Assembly: GCA_022410635.1 (NCBI GenBank)
Contig: JAJVDF010000261.1
Location: 427,756-491,755, forward strand
Source: Tretioscincus oriximinensis
Taxonomy: Eukaryota > Chordata > Lepidosauria > Squamata > Gymnophthalmidae
DNA: 64,000 nt
Direction: 5' to 3'
A program made the translations under genes and the position numbers. Each line of letters starts with the position of its first letter. The first letter of the stretch is position 1. Of the stretch, positions 32,641-45,126 are shown one piece after another. The notes beneath the pieces were generated by a model. The model worked only from the letters and a program-made list of their open reading frames with translations, was not told the origin of the DNA and ran no database searches.

Positions 32641-35562
32641 ATCCAACAGGAAGACAGGAAACAGCATGGAATATTAATAAAGGTGAGTGGGAAAGCAATC
32701 ACAAATTAGATTTAGAGTAAATTCCGGAATAAAACAGAGTGTGGGGGGAGGGGCTAAATTTGATTGACTCCAAAATAAGTATGGGTAGGATTATAATATC
32801 AGTTGCATGTTACCAAAGTTGAAGTAAACAAGTTAAAGGTAGCTCCAAACTCCCTTTTTGATTATGGCCAGATGAAGAGCCAAACCACACATTATATTCC
32901 AACATGTAACTGGAGATATATATATAACTTTAAATATTGCATTAGCAGAAGATGATTGAGAGGGGAGACACGGTAAAAGAAGGAAAACCCTTTCGCCTTC
33001 TCTGCTTTCCCAGAGGTATTTGTCTTCGTGTTGCCAAAAAANTTTTTTAAAGAAAAGGAGGGGGAAAGATTGGGGATAATATGGAGCGGGTTAATGATGA
33101 CAGATTAAGTGCTAGTGTCTGTTATATGAATTGCTTTACTCTTCAGAGCTGTTGTTCCAAGAACTCTTAGCAAGAGCATTTAATAACTATGTGGAACAAA
33201 ATGATAACCCAGAAACGAGGAGACTATTCATTCCTGTTACAAAGCAAAGAAGTTCTTTATGGAAAACATGCGCACACCAGAACAACTTAAGTGGTACCAA
33301 TAAAAAAACCTGATGCCAACCTGGAAAATTAACTGATGCCAATAAAAGAATGAGAAAGCAACATACCAATCTGAGCAGCACAACTAAAATGCTAGTGACA
33401 GGGTGAAGGAGACGAAGGCACGAAGAACAAAGTTGCTAGGAAAACAGGGTTGTTCTAAGCAATGCAATGAAAAAAGGGAATTGGTGTATATGGAGAAGTC
33501 AAAGAGGAATAAGGAAATGGATAGAATGAAATTTTAGGAGGTATATCATCTGTGTTGAATTGTCTTTTGTTAAGGCTGCATCCTGATAAGACCTTAAGCA
33601 TGGGGTTATCCCAGCACTATAATGGGGTTGCTTGCATGTGTCTATATCAGTCTCAGCATAGGTCTGGGATATAGGGGTGAAATCCCAATGTGTTGCTATT
33701 CTGGGAATATAACTTCCTTGGGCATTGGTTCCTGGGATCTATATGGCTGAAAATGTCCCTTATGCTTGTACATGTCTAGGTTACTCATGCAATGGGAATA
33801 CCTGAAAAATACTCATTGGACTATCATGAGAGCTACTGCCAGATTAAGTAAAGGCTTTTGTGTGGTCTATGATTTTGCCCTATAAGAACAATTGCAGAAT
33901 CTAAAAAAGAGCCCACATTTCTTTTTGCTATTGTTGGCAGATGGATTAGTTCTTCTGTTTTCATACTGTACAACTCATGAATGTTGTCTCTCGATTGCCT
34001 TTTCATGAACTAGAACAATAAAATTTAAATGGGATGAAATAGTGGTAATAGGAATGAATTTCTTATGCATGAGACCAAAATGTGCCTATCAGGCACTCTT
34101 GTGGTCTCCTTGACGTGTCACAACGTGAACGTGAGATTTCTTGACATATCCCCTCCTCCTGAAGAATTTTTTTCCAGGTTGCATTACTACTAGGCTGTCA
34201 AGATAAATAAAATAAGATAACCCTTGCTTTAATTCATGCTAGAACACCACCACCAAGTTATGATTTAAACCCTTGTTCTGGCACATTTGAAGCAACAGAT
34301 CAGAACAAACAGTATTTTCCCTCAGTGTCCCAGAATGCAGATATTTCTTTGCTGTGTGAAAAAGATCTATTTTCTTTTACTGATGATCGGCTATCTACCT
34401 ATTTTTTCTTTTTCTTCAAGTAATACTGCATGCATAATTTGCTACAATACCTCTGTGTAATACCAACAGCAGCAACACCCATACTTAATTATTTATCCTC
34501 TGTTTGATATCACTTATATCACACACTGAAACCTCAAGAACTTTATAATATTGCAATGTTTTGTCTGGTCATCATCACGTTCCAAACTGAATCTGTTTCA
34601 CATCTCATATTTGTTCCAAACATACACCCTCCGAATTAATATGCCCCTGCAACTGTGAGAGGTTCATTCAGGAGATAATGCAGGATCCCTCTGGAGTCTG
34701 TTTCTGTCACCAACACTAAGTTATTTATGTACCATCTATAAAGTCACCATACAGCTGCTCCTGGCTCAGCAAAAGCATATGTAATTGTTTCACACGGTGT
34801 TCCTTTTCTGGGTTTTCTAATGCTTCTCTGGACACCATGGGAAACTTTTCCATATGAATTCTTTCTGTTAGACCATTAGACCATCACACAGGGGGAAGAA
34901 GGAGGGGGAATATTTGGATAGTGGAATTGGAAGATCAACAAAGATCATTATTTGGTCACATTTATTTCCTACATCAAGTGTATTTCAATGTAAGAGAAGG
35001 GAAATCTATACCAATTCCTATGTATGCGTAGAGCCTTGCGGGTAATAATTAGATACTACAACCTTTCTCAATAGCATCAGCCAATGCTTTTCCAGTTTAA
35101 TTACTGCAACTGATTGTAAATGGAGTTGCCATAAATGTATTTTAATCTTTAACACAATCCTTGTTTCCTTCTGAATAGTATGAAAAAAATTAACCACATA
35201 TCTGCCACTGGTGAATAAAGGTGTTTTGATAATTTACAATGTCAACTCTTAAAATGTATGGTTTTATCTATTTATGCCACTTGAACTACTGTCATATAAC
35301 TGTGAGGTATCATACCAACATTCTTAATTTCACCTTTCATCATATATATATTAATGCTGCCTTTCATTTCACATATCTCTTTAAGGTCATTAAGACTGTG
35401 CTTTCACGTTGTAATACAGAACCATATATTTTGGATTACAATCGCTTGAGAGGTTCTGGAGCTGGATACATTACTATTAATGTCAATGATCTTTTAATGG
35501 AGAAGTTGGAAGGGATCATATCCTTATTACTAAAATGTTCTGTGGCAATTGGCCTTCTAAGC
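32641..35562. other. No recognised feature
   Basis: About 2.9 kb of AT-rich sequence with a single N. No repeat family or coding domain recognised. The 119-codon open frame starting at 35239 has no domain and runs into the hairpin at 35563. Confidence 0.45.
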
Positions 35563-35596
35563 AAGGTGATTGGACACCGTCAGTGTCCATCACCTT
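35563..35596. repeat. Short perfect-stem hairpin
   Basis: AAGGTGATTGGACAC and GTGTCCATCACCTT form a 14-15 bp stem with one bulged base and a CGTCA loop. It may be part of a further repeat that extends to about 35770. Confidence 0.6.
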
Positions 35597-35807
35597 GAAT
35601 GGAGGTGATTAGCCGATCACTTGCCAGAAGAGCTGCTTCCAAAATGGCGGTTGGTAGAGCAGTTGGTGCACTGCTCGGCCTTGATCCTTCAGAGCAATGC
35701 TTGGCCTCGATCACTGTGAGTGACTGGGCGTACATGCTGATCGGACACAGCACCTACACAGCACAAACCGGCTAGCAGCCCTTTGAATTCCCCAGTGGCG
35801 ACACATG

Positions 35808-36004
35808 GGCTGACCAGATGACCCCTTTTGGGGGGGGGGAGTTAAAAACCCATTTTGGGGATACCTCCCAGTTTTTTCTGAGGAAAAAAATTAAAAAAAC
35901 ATTTTTTCTAAAAAAAACTTTTTTTGAAAACATTTTCAAAGAAAAAACTAGGAGACACCCCAAAAATGGGTTTTCATCCCTCCCCCAGGGGTCATCTGGT
36001 CAGC
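35808..36004. mobile_element. Foldback MITE, copy 2
   Basis: The same element as 31896-32091: GGCTGACCAGATGACCCC on the left, GGGGTCATCTGGTCAGC on the right, long A/T-rich centre. The left flank TG and right flank (A)TA are compatible with a decayed TA duplication. Confidence 0.85.
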
Positions 36005-36271
36005 ATAGGCCTATTTCCATTAGTATGGACTATAAAGAGGGAGAAGGCAGGTCTATTTTTTGATGTTTCCATTAAGTTATTCTTGAGAAATCCATCTGAA
36101 GAAATAAAATCTTAAGCACCACAATTCCTTAGGCAGTGTGTGGTTGTTCCCCACCCACACATGTGACTTCTATGGACGGCTTAAAAGTAGGCTACAGGCA
36201 ATCTTTTCTACAATTAGTTCTGCAACAGTGTTAAGTCAGACTTTGTCCAACTTGCTCCACTTCCATATAGT

Positions 36272-36560
36272 AGAAGAATAATCAATTTTTTTACACCGCT
36301 CTTTTCCAGAATGGCTTACAAGGTTAATTTTCGCCCGAAGGCTTACATCTTATTCTATCTTCCCCATCAACTTAATGATGGTACTCATTTATCTAATTGA
36401 TATGCAAATTACAATTTACATCTCTTTCAAATAGCTCAGTTGGCTAGAGCTGCAGGCTTGTGGAAGGCGCTCACCCCTCCCCACGTCCAACACAGGGGCT
36501 TCGAAAACCGATCTCCCAGATGGAAGACTGGCTTCTTAGTGACTGAGCCATTCGTGCCTG
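36272..36560 (-). mobile_element. SINE-A, copy 3
   Basis: A full body with head: A-box-like GGCTCAGTCAC, B-box region about 36497-36512. The tail is reduced to AGAAGAAT. Confidence 0.85.
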
Positions 36561-37785
36561 CATATATAGTGTATTCACTATCTCCTCACACAATTGCAGC
36601 TCTGTTTCTATGTCTGTGCATCAACTTGTCCACACTGTATTACAAGCTGGGCGGTAACAGGGACTGTTCCTCAGCACAAAACTGAAATTGCATGGGCCAG
36701 TCCTCTTCACACTGGATTGGAATAATCTGCTATTCCATTCCTGACAGATACATAATGAACTGGCCGTAAGTACAAGAGGATCATGTAGCACACTTAGTGT
36801 CAATGATCTCTCAAAGATCAAAACGTAGAGTGGACAGTGATCATTTTAAGAGTCAGTGCTTCATAACATCATCAACAATCTCTACCACAACTTGGTGACC
36901 AAGGTAATAATCTATAGCACTTTCAACACTTCACTCCTTTGTGTGAAGAGAAGAATCACTTCTCTTTAAGTGACAGCGTATTTTCTGCCCCCTGTCACAT
37001 GTCTCTGCCTGTCAGAATTGCAATAAAGGATCTAGACAAAGAAGACATTCTTGCTTCTCACTTGATAGGATCAGCCATAACCTTTAAACTGTTAATTGAA
37101 GTCTCTTTCCACCTCTTTTCTTAATTCAGAAGAAGGTGGGGGATCAGAACAAGAATCCTTCCCTTCACCCTGACCCTGAAAATTGTAGCTGATCCTGATG
37201 AGCAGAAGAAGGTTTCACTCACAAATGCGGCTGTGGCTGGATATTCCCTCACTGCAGTCCTGATTAGATGGAAAAGATGGCCTCAATTGTGTTCAGAAAA
37301 AAGTAGGAGAGTTTCCAGTTTTAAAGTTGGAGGGGTTGGCAGACTGGCCATAGGAGGAGGTTGCCCTCATGACAAGAGAGTCCTTGGAGCAGGAGTGTGG
37401 TGGGACCTCCTACCCTCCCATTTGTTACCTTCTTTTTAAAAGCTGCAGCAGGTGTGGGTGGGTCGCTGGGGCTGCATATTGCTTTGTGCACATGCAGCGC
37501 AACACATGGGAATTGCTTATGTGAATTTGCTTGTGTGCTTGGTGGGGAAGTTGGCGCGTGCAAAGCAGTAAGTAGGGCCAGCGACGCAGCCATGTCTGCT
37601 GCAGCTTTTAAAGAGGAAGTTACAAACAGGATGGAGGGAGGGCTCCCAGAAATGAATCCTTCCAATGGGTACCATCAAGAGTTATTTGATGAGCTCTTAG
37701 GGATCTCTAAATAATCTTGAATCTTCTCCTTATGGAACTGAGTGACCTCTATGCAGAGATTGTGCTCTTTCTTCCAAACTGCATG
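36561..37785. other. No recognised feature
   Basis: The section 37380-37640 is GC-richer. No domain or repeat recognised. Confidence 0.4.
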
Positions 37786-38098
37786 TAGAAGCAGAAGAAA
37801 AAGAAGCAGAAGCAGAAGCAGAAGAATTGAGTTATTTTACCCCACTTTTCTCACCGTTCAAAGGGACTCAAAGCGGCTTACAAGGGTATTTTGCCCGAAA
37901 GCTTACATTTAATCTTCTCCACCAGGCTGTAGTGGGTCTCATGTATCTACTTGCAGTCAGTTGCAATTTCTTGCAATTCTTGCTTTCGAATAGCTGGGTT
38001 GGCTAGAGCTACAGGCTAGGAGAAAGTGCTCACCCCTCCCCATGTCCGAAACCCGATCTCCCAGATGAGAGACCAACTGCTTAGTGACTGAGCCATGC
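37786..38098 (-). mobile_element. SINE-B with an AGAAGC/AAGCAG-type tail
   Basis: A complete body and head. The head lacks about 15 bp before the B box (CCCATGTCCGAAACCCGATC). The tail is a mixed GAAGCA repeat rather than pure AAG. Confidence 0.85.
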
Positions 38099-39999
38099 AA
38101 TGACATACAGATGCAGTGCCATCATTATGTTTTTGAGGTTCATTAAAAGCACTGCACAGCCTCAACGTCTCTCAGCCTTTTTCACAGGTCCTTTCTTTCT
38201 GCCTCCATTTCTGAATGGGTTACTGCTTCCCATGCAGTACATTGGGGTTTGAAGTTGCTCCAGCTTCAGCATGCTGCTAGGAGATATGGTGTCCCAGTGA
38301 ATGTGAACTATTTGACTGTCTCTTCACTTACACTATGACTAAATAGAAGCAGCTGTGGCTGGAGGGAGGGCTGTTGATGGTTCATATCACACAATCTGGC
38401 ATTTCATGGAAAGCTTCTCATGTTTTCAGTTGGGAAATCTTCTTACTTCCATGGTTGGAAATTTTGAACAAATTTAATTTTTCATCATGGGAAAAGATGC
38501 CCTGAAGGGGGGAAAGCATCCCTCTCTGGGAAGACTCATGTTTTNCCCCCTTCTTCTATCTCCAATATGCACTATTTATGTTCAGACTGTCTCACATAGA
38601 CAAGTGATCTACATTTTGGGGAAAAGGATCATTCACAAAGTGGTGGAAACTGGGGGAATAGCAAAGAAATACATGGCATAAAAAAGAAGTTGATGAAATT
38701 TCTGGCCCTTCAATTTAATACATTACTGATTATATAAAAAGGGCTTCTGTCAATTTCTTTTCAGGGAAGCTAAAGCAGTTCCGGGGAAGGGAAAAAAATC
38801 CAGATTCTGAAAACAGTTCTGTTTGTTGATTTTATTCCTTTTGATTCTTTTTAACACAATATGGAGTTTCTTACTGATCAAAAGACCCTTGAGTTTTGTG
38901 ATGATGACAGAGGTCTATATCTTTCTTTGATGTCAATTTCAAACTAGTTTCATAGCATCACAGCAACCATTTCATTTCATTTATGACATGTGAAACCCTC
39001 AGGCTTAATTGTCTGGATTTGAACTTTGCTGAGTTCAAAGAGCTCTTTATCATAACACCATGGTATCACTATGATTCTGGCATTATGGCAAATAGGAAAC
39101 CTTTCACAGAATTAGGTATCTGTCATTATCAAAGGAAAATAAGACCAAATAGCAATCAGGGCAAGGTTCTTGCAAAGTAATAGTTCCAATTTACTAGATG
39201 TTTTGCCTGTGTTTAGTATGTTCCTTTTGGGAGCTGACTTGACATCCACTACATGTAATCTTCCTATAGATTGATTTCTAAATATATTCAATAGAAATCA
39301 TAGTCATGATTCAGTGATATCATAGTCAGTAGAGAGATTCAGGAAAACCAACAAAGTACCAGAAACACAGCTCTCTTCAAGATCAATACAATCTTAGAAA
39401 ATGTCTCAAAATCTGTTTTCAGTTCCAATGAAGCTTTTATCTATGGCAGCATCCACATGACAGATTTCTACATCAAGGCAATCTGCCACATGTGCTTACC
39501 TGTTACAAACCTCCATTGCCATGGAATACCTTGTAGATTATTATTCCTGACATCATTGTGATGTCCTTAAATCCACTCTCAAGCTTTTGTGTGGCACGTG
39601 ATAATATGACTTCACATGTGCAACAGGAATTCCAGTGAGATTCCATATGGGATGGGACAAATCCATCAAATGGGAGAAATTGCTCATAGTGGAAACTGGG
39701 AGCTGTGTGAGAGCGAGGAGAAGTTCTCGAAAATTTATATGACGGTAGTGCAGTCCTCTCATGGATCTTACAGAAAGCAACACAGAATATCACAGGTGTG
39801 TAGTGGATGCAATCACAACTGGTTTATTCCAGGATAACAATAAAACACAGAAAAAGCAGCTCGTGTGGGTGCAGCCTACGTTGTTTGTGTTCTTCTTTGA
39901 AGGATGACAAACCATATTTCTCTGCCAATGGGTATAAAAACAGAAAAGTAGCCCTACGTGTCAAGTCATAGGCCATCTTGTCAGCATTTCTTCTACTCT
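38099..39999. other. No recognised feature
   Basis: No nameable repeat or gene. Open frames at 39.5-39.8 kb on both strands overlap each other and show no domain. Confidence 0.4.
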
Positions 40000-40205
40000 T
40001 GACTCCCTGAAAATAACCTTCAAAATAGAGTTACCAAATAAAATCTGGGATAAGAATTTGTAACTTTAAATGATACAGAAGAAAGGAATTTCCTCAGATG
40101 TAGCTTATAATATCTGCTGCACCTGGGAGAAAACTTCTTTTCCACATCCATCAAAGTTGTGAAATTCTATCCCCGTTTTTATGTGGTAACCCCTATTTTA
40201 AAGGC
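40000..40205. mobile_element. M1 foldback element, copy 2 (best-preserved ends)
   Basis: Inverted ends: CCTTCAAAATAGAGTTACC(A)AATAAAA at about 40018-40043 and, on the complement, CCTTTAAAATAGGGGTTACC then ACATAAAAAC ending at about 40205. The arms continue inward past an AACTTTAA / TCAAAGTT pair, giving TIRs near 45-50 bp. The interior has the M1 core (TCCTCAGATG, then GCTGCACCTGG). It is embedded in a LINE 3' UTR on the minus strand. Confidence 0.75.
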
Positions 40206-40365
40206 ATCCTGTCTGCTCTCCAAACTGGAGGCAATAGCTAGAATCCATTCAAGTAGTTGTTGCGCCTTGAATTTATCTAACCTGTTGTTAAATGTGTCCA
40301 GGTTAATTGCTACCACTTTCTCTTCCAAAAGTAAATTCTTCACACCAGTGACTGGCTGAAAAACT
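40206..40365 (-). pseudogene. LINE RT C-terminus fragment, diverged
   Basis: The minus strand encodes a degraded version of the RT end (LLLEEKVVAINLDTFNNRLDKF), matching NRLPQEVV..SLE.FK.RLD of CR1/L2-group LINEs. It is followed by the start of the 3' UTR, which M1 interrupts. Confidence 0.6.
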
Positions 40366-41755
40366 CACACAAATCCACCCTGTCAATTCCTAACTCTTCT
40401 GCATCACTGTGCTGAAGATATTACACCATCACTGAAAAAAGTGGGTCAAGAACAAGTCAGTTGGTCTTTTTGCATTTCCTTTATGATCAGATTTGAACTT
40501 TTCATCCACTTCTCAACTCTATTGTTGATTTTTTTCCCCTCCTAATTCCAGTTGTTTGGCAAGGAAATCAGTTGTAACAGTCCAAACCATTTACTAACTT
40601 TAGCATCTAAGGAATAATAACACATTTGCTCTAAAGGTATCAGTTCACTTGTGAAATCTACTGAGAGACCTATTATAAAATTAAAACTATCTTGCATTTC
40701 CCTAATCACAGGTAACAGGTCAGAGAGAGGTCATAGCTTGTTTGAAATTACATATAACTTCGTTGGAATTGGAATTTTGCTTCCTGCTTCATTTCCCCAC
40801 TGAAATCCCAGACCACACAGCTTTTTTTCAGAGGTGAGGCCTGGCCATGTGTACTGATCAAAGAACTTCTGAAGTCAAGTGATCTGGTGTATCAATCTGA
40901 GAGGAAACTGACTATAGACTGAAACCCACAGTAAATAATTTTGGGGGTGGAAAAATGTCTTTTGAAATGGTTTTGTTTTTGCAGTCAGATATTTAACAAC
41001 ATTCACTTTGCTTCTGTGAACATACACAGACCACATTCAGTATATACACAGTTGAAATCATGTAATAAGATTGTACTATGCACGCTTGCACTAAAAGGCC
41101 CTATCACACAGGTGTCCCCAGCCTTGCCTCACTTTCACTGCCAGGAAGCACAGCTCACAGCTGTTTTAGTGCTGCTCCAGTATGTGAACAAACATGTAAA
41201 AGAAGAGGGTTGCTATAAGTCTCTGTCATATGGGACATTGGCCACTAGGATCCACAGCTGTGGCTGAACTCTAGAGGAATAACAGCCTTCTCATTCAGCT
41301 TTGCCAGTTCCCCTTGTTCAACACTAAAGATTTTGCATTGTGTCAGGATGGAAGGTGGTATCAACGCTGCAACTGAGATGGATAAGTTGGTAACGTTAAG
41401 GCTGGTTTCACATTTGTCTGTCAGGAATTGTTAATTCCCCTCCAGTGCTAAGAAATCTAGTTTGAGTCACTTGCATCCTGCTGAATTTCTTTTTGGAAAA
41501 CTTATAGCTGAGCTTTCCAATTCCCAATGTCATGTATATTGCACAACAGTCAATGGTAGTTATGTTCTCACTAAACTCTGTCATCCACGTTTACCTGTAT
41601 GATCCTCAGCAGCAAATTGAAATTTTAGTGTTGCAAAACATTGAGCAATTCTGTCCAAAGGAACAGTGTATGGATTTTAAAAAATTCCCATCATGGAGCA
41701 CTGACTTGTCATGGCAGAAAGTCTTGTGTGACTCTGTGAAGCAATGAGTTATTCT
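40366..41755. other. No recognised feature
   Basis: No nameable repeat or gene. Confidence 0.4.
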
Positions 41756-42135
41756 ATGTAGGGCAGCCAAAATGGACAGATCATGGTGGAGAGCTCAGAT
41801 CAACATATTCCACTGGAGGAAGAAAAGGCTACCCACACTAGTATCCTTATGAAGAAAACTCATGGAAAAGAACTATAGGAAAAATTATATGACACTGGAC
41901 AATGATCCCCTCAGGTCAGAAGGTGACCAAATCATTAACTGGAAAGAGTGAAGAGCAAATATAAGTAGAAAAAATGCAATGGTGGATCACAACTGAAAGA
42001 AGGCTCAACTGTAGATGTGACTGGTCATGAAACAAAAGTCTAGTACAGTAAAGGACAACATTATTGGAACCTGGAATGTAAGATCTATGAATGAAAGTAG
42101 GTTTGCGTGTGTGGAGTGTAATAGCAATAATATGA
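41756..42135 (+). pseudogene. RTE/BovB-like LINE fragment with endonuclease start
   Basis: 42058-42093 encodes IIGTWNVRSMNES, the signature opening of the RTE/BovB apurinic endonuclease domain (TWNVRSMN). Upstream DNA reading GCAGCCAAAATGGACAGATC, then TATGACACTGGACAATGATC, fits a LINE segment of the same kind, though in disordered frames. Endonuclease sequence after FACVE is lost. Its presence is one reason to favour a squamate source. Confidence 0.7.
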
Positions 42136-43454
42136 GCTCAGATGGACATCAGGAAGCAGTGCCAGATGGAGGTCCACGTGGTCATAAACAATTGGAACAA
42201 AGCGGCACAAAGCAAATCATTTTCATAACTTGTACCTCCTGAAATAATGTGGAAATTCAGTTCATATTTGGAAAATGAAATATTCATGTTCATAGATGTT
42301 TGCACTGAGTTGAATATGTGGTAATTTGAAGATATAGAAATTTTATTGAAACATTCTCCCAAATGTGATGAATTCAATCACATGAATTAAAAAGAAGGGG
42401 TTTTTTTATGAAAAAATTGCTCTTTTTTAGTTTTGAAAGTGAGCAACCTGTTATTCAATCAAATAGATTACCACTGAATTGTACAAACAGGTCTTCAGAC
42501 TGATGGTGAACCAAAGCCTTGAAATGTGCATATGCCTAAGGGTGAGATATAAATACATTTACTGATTTGGGAAGAAATTGCATAAATATTTGTTTCACAA
42601 TTTTTTTGATAATTTTATTTTTAACAGTTGTGTTTTAGATATTTTATATCTGGTTATTTTACAGATATAAACAACAAAAATATTTTGTTTTTTAATTTTG
42701 TGATCTACTCGTAGAAGATGGTCAGACTATTCCATTGTCTGACTTCAGTCTTTTCTCTGAAGACTTTCCCCCCCAGATTTAACATTTGAAGGCTAGTACA
42801 TAGCTATATTAATGGCTTCTTCTTAAAAGCATGAACACAGGTTATAGGTGCAACACATTCCCAATGTCCTGTCACTGGATCAAGAATTGCAATATGTACA
42901 CTCTCAATACCTCCACGGTGCAGAGGGTTAGTAGTGGCTACTCTAACTGATCTTAAAAAGGGATGCACAAAAAACTGGCCCACTTCTCAGTCTACATCCT
43001 GTTAATTCTTTGAAAGGACCCACCTGGGATTGAAATTTGCCAAGACGTTGGGTGAGGCATATCATCATGGCAATCTTCATTTATAGTAGACTAATAGAAA
43101 ACCATTAACACCTTCCATTTTTAACAGTTTTTACAGTTTTATCAACAATCATTCTGTACAAACATACAGCACAATTGCTTTGGTTGAACCCAGTAGTGAA
43201 TGGCCCACATCTTTCAAAATCGCAAACACAATGCTTATTGAAAGTCCACTTTTAAAATCAAAGGAATGGATTAAACTACTTCCAGTATACACAATTTCTG
43301 CCCACCGGTAAGTCCATTTTGTTCCATTTCTCCAGACTATTCTATTTTTATTCCTACTACTTCATGTCTATTCATCCTATTTAGTGCTTGGAGTTATTTC
43401 TTAAATGCTTTATTTCCTTAGACTGAGATAATGAAGTTCCATATTAAACCACAA
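42136..43454. other. No recognised feature
   Basis: Very AT-rich around 42.3-42.7 kb. Nothing nameable. Confidence 0.4.
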
Positions 43455-44224
43455 TGACAGGGGCCCAGTGGTATTTTATTAAATCCACAGCATAGTTGTG
43501 AGGTTCAGCAGATCTGAACAATTACATAGACTCCAAACAATACACATTAAGAGATACAAAAGCATTTACTTTGCCCGAGGGTGCTTGGATTAAGACTGTA
43601 GTTGTCTTGGATCAAGTCTGATATTTATACCACAATACAGGATGGAAAAAGCTTAATTCTTAGAGGTCCAGTCCAGTCCATAGTCCACATCCTGGCTCTG
43701 GGCAATAATACATCAACTGCTTTCCTTTGCACACTGTAAAAACTTTAAAATTAAATACATTCAACTATACCAATTTTGTGAAACAATCTAACAGAAGGTA
43801 GTTAGACTGATTACTCCCTATCTGAGACTCAAGCCCCTTATTACATGATTGACTGTGTGTTTGCTTTCAAGGCCACATTATCTGAATGTCATTGGCTGCA
43901 GCTCTCAACCAATTTACTCTGGAAAAGCCTGAGAAAAATCCCACAGACTACAAAGAAACTTCAAGGAAACCACTTAAAGGGCATGTGCTCTGAGGTCTGA
44001 AATCCTTGATCTAACATTCCAGAAGCTGATCTATTGTCCAGCATTTAGTTACTTTAAAAATGTCTGTATCTGGCCTTGATAATGGATGTTAACATCTGCA
44101 CTTGGATGCTAACATCTGCTTCCCCCTCCCATACAGTTTTGGCAAAGGGTTCCAGCAAACAAACCCTTAAGCAGGAAGCAAGTGAAACTTCCTTATTTCT
44201 TGGTTGAAACCCAGCCCCTGTGCA
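43455..44224 (-). mobile_element. Probable solo LTR, about 770 bp
   Basis: Begins TGACAGGGGC and ends GCCCCTGTGCA, an imperfect terminal inverted repeat with TG...CA ends. Flanks CACAA and CATAA differ at one of five bases, suiting an LTR-element TSD. On the minus strand a TATAAATA box (43622-43629) precedes an AATAAAA signal (43474-43480) by about 150 bp, the order expected of U3-R. No primer-binding site, polypurine tract or gag/pol sequence adjoins, hence solo. U5 would be very short. The LTR superfamily is not determined. Confidence 0.65.
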
Positions 44225-44863
44225 CATAAAGGCTTATAACCGAGGATGTAGGACATCACTCCCACAGAACACTCCTACCTGGGTTCTTACGAAGTGGCAG
44301 CAGCACCCTACTTGCAAGAGGTGTGCTGCTGCCATGACCACATGGAGGACACTGCTGTCACACTGTTGTGGCTCCCACGCAATGCCTTCCTGATTTGCTG
44401 CTGGGAGCGTGATCTCGCGCAATTTCTGCCAAGATCTCACCCCGACAGCAAATGGTGACTTTGGGGGGCAGACTTGTGGTGCTATACCACAAAATCTGGA
44501 ATATATCCACTCACAAAAATTGTGGAATAAAGGAGGGCAGTAGCACATTAATCGCTGACAACCCATGAGCACATGTGCCTGGTTGCCTGGATATCTTAGG
44601 AGAGTAATTGCAGTAGATTTGATTCCCAAGTTTTTTTCTGAAAGTAGGCAATGGCAAACAGTTTCTGTATATTTGTCAAAAAAACTGAATATACTTATGG
44701 AGATATGAATGGGTGAATTCCTGGCCTAGATTGCTTGGTTTGAATTGAGAACTGAGTTGAATGAAGCAACAGTAGCTTCCTGCATTGCTAAGGCTCCATC
44801 TTGTTCTTCTTCACCAGCTGAAGGATACTTAGACTGAATTGTTGGCATAATGAAACAACAAAG
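44225..44863. other. No recognised feature
   Basis: A 131-codon minus-strand open frame (44234-44629) has no recognisable domain. Confidence 0.4.
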
Positions 44864-45062
44864 AAAAAAAAAGAATGAGGAGGAGGTGGTGAGCTGGGAT
44901 TTTATACCCAGATTTTCTCACCCGAAGAGACTCAAAGTGGCTTACAAGCTTATTTTTCATCTGAAGGCTTACATTCTATTGGTACTCATTTATCTAATTG
45001 CTTGCTTTCAAATAGCTGAATTAAGACCCCCTCCATGGCCAACAGAGGCTTTGAGAATGGAA
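44864..45062 (-). mobile_element. SINE-B, diverged and internally deleted
   Basis: 3' end (rc of TTCTCACCCGAAGAGACTC) and CTTACAAGCTT block present. The body is shortened and the head reduced to a GCCAACAGAGGCTTTGAGAA remnant. It resembles the copy at 4001-4277 more than the young SINE-B copies. Confidence 0.6.
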
Positions 45063-45114
45063 GTCTTGATTGAAAGAACATTTCTTAATCTCTGTACAAC
45101 TGTGCCTCACCTCA

Positions 45115-45126
45115 ACATAAGACAAT
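45115..45126. repeat. Target-site duplication of the PLE, left copy
   Basis: ACATAAGACAAT, identical to 46898-46909. It bounds the element on its 5' side. Confidence 0.9.

Noticed and set aside
35239..35598. 119-codon plus-strand protein
   Set aside because: No domain, ordinary AT-rich composition, and its end lies inside a DNA hairpin.
44234..44629. 131-codon minus-strand protein
   Set aside because: No recognisable domain, and a shadow frame is equally likely.
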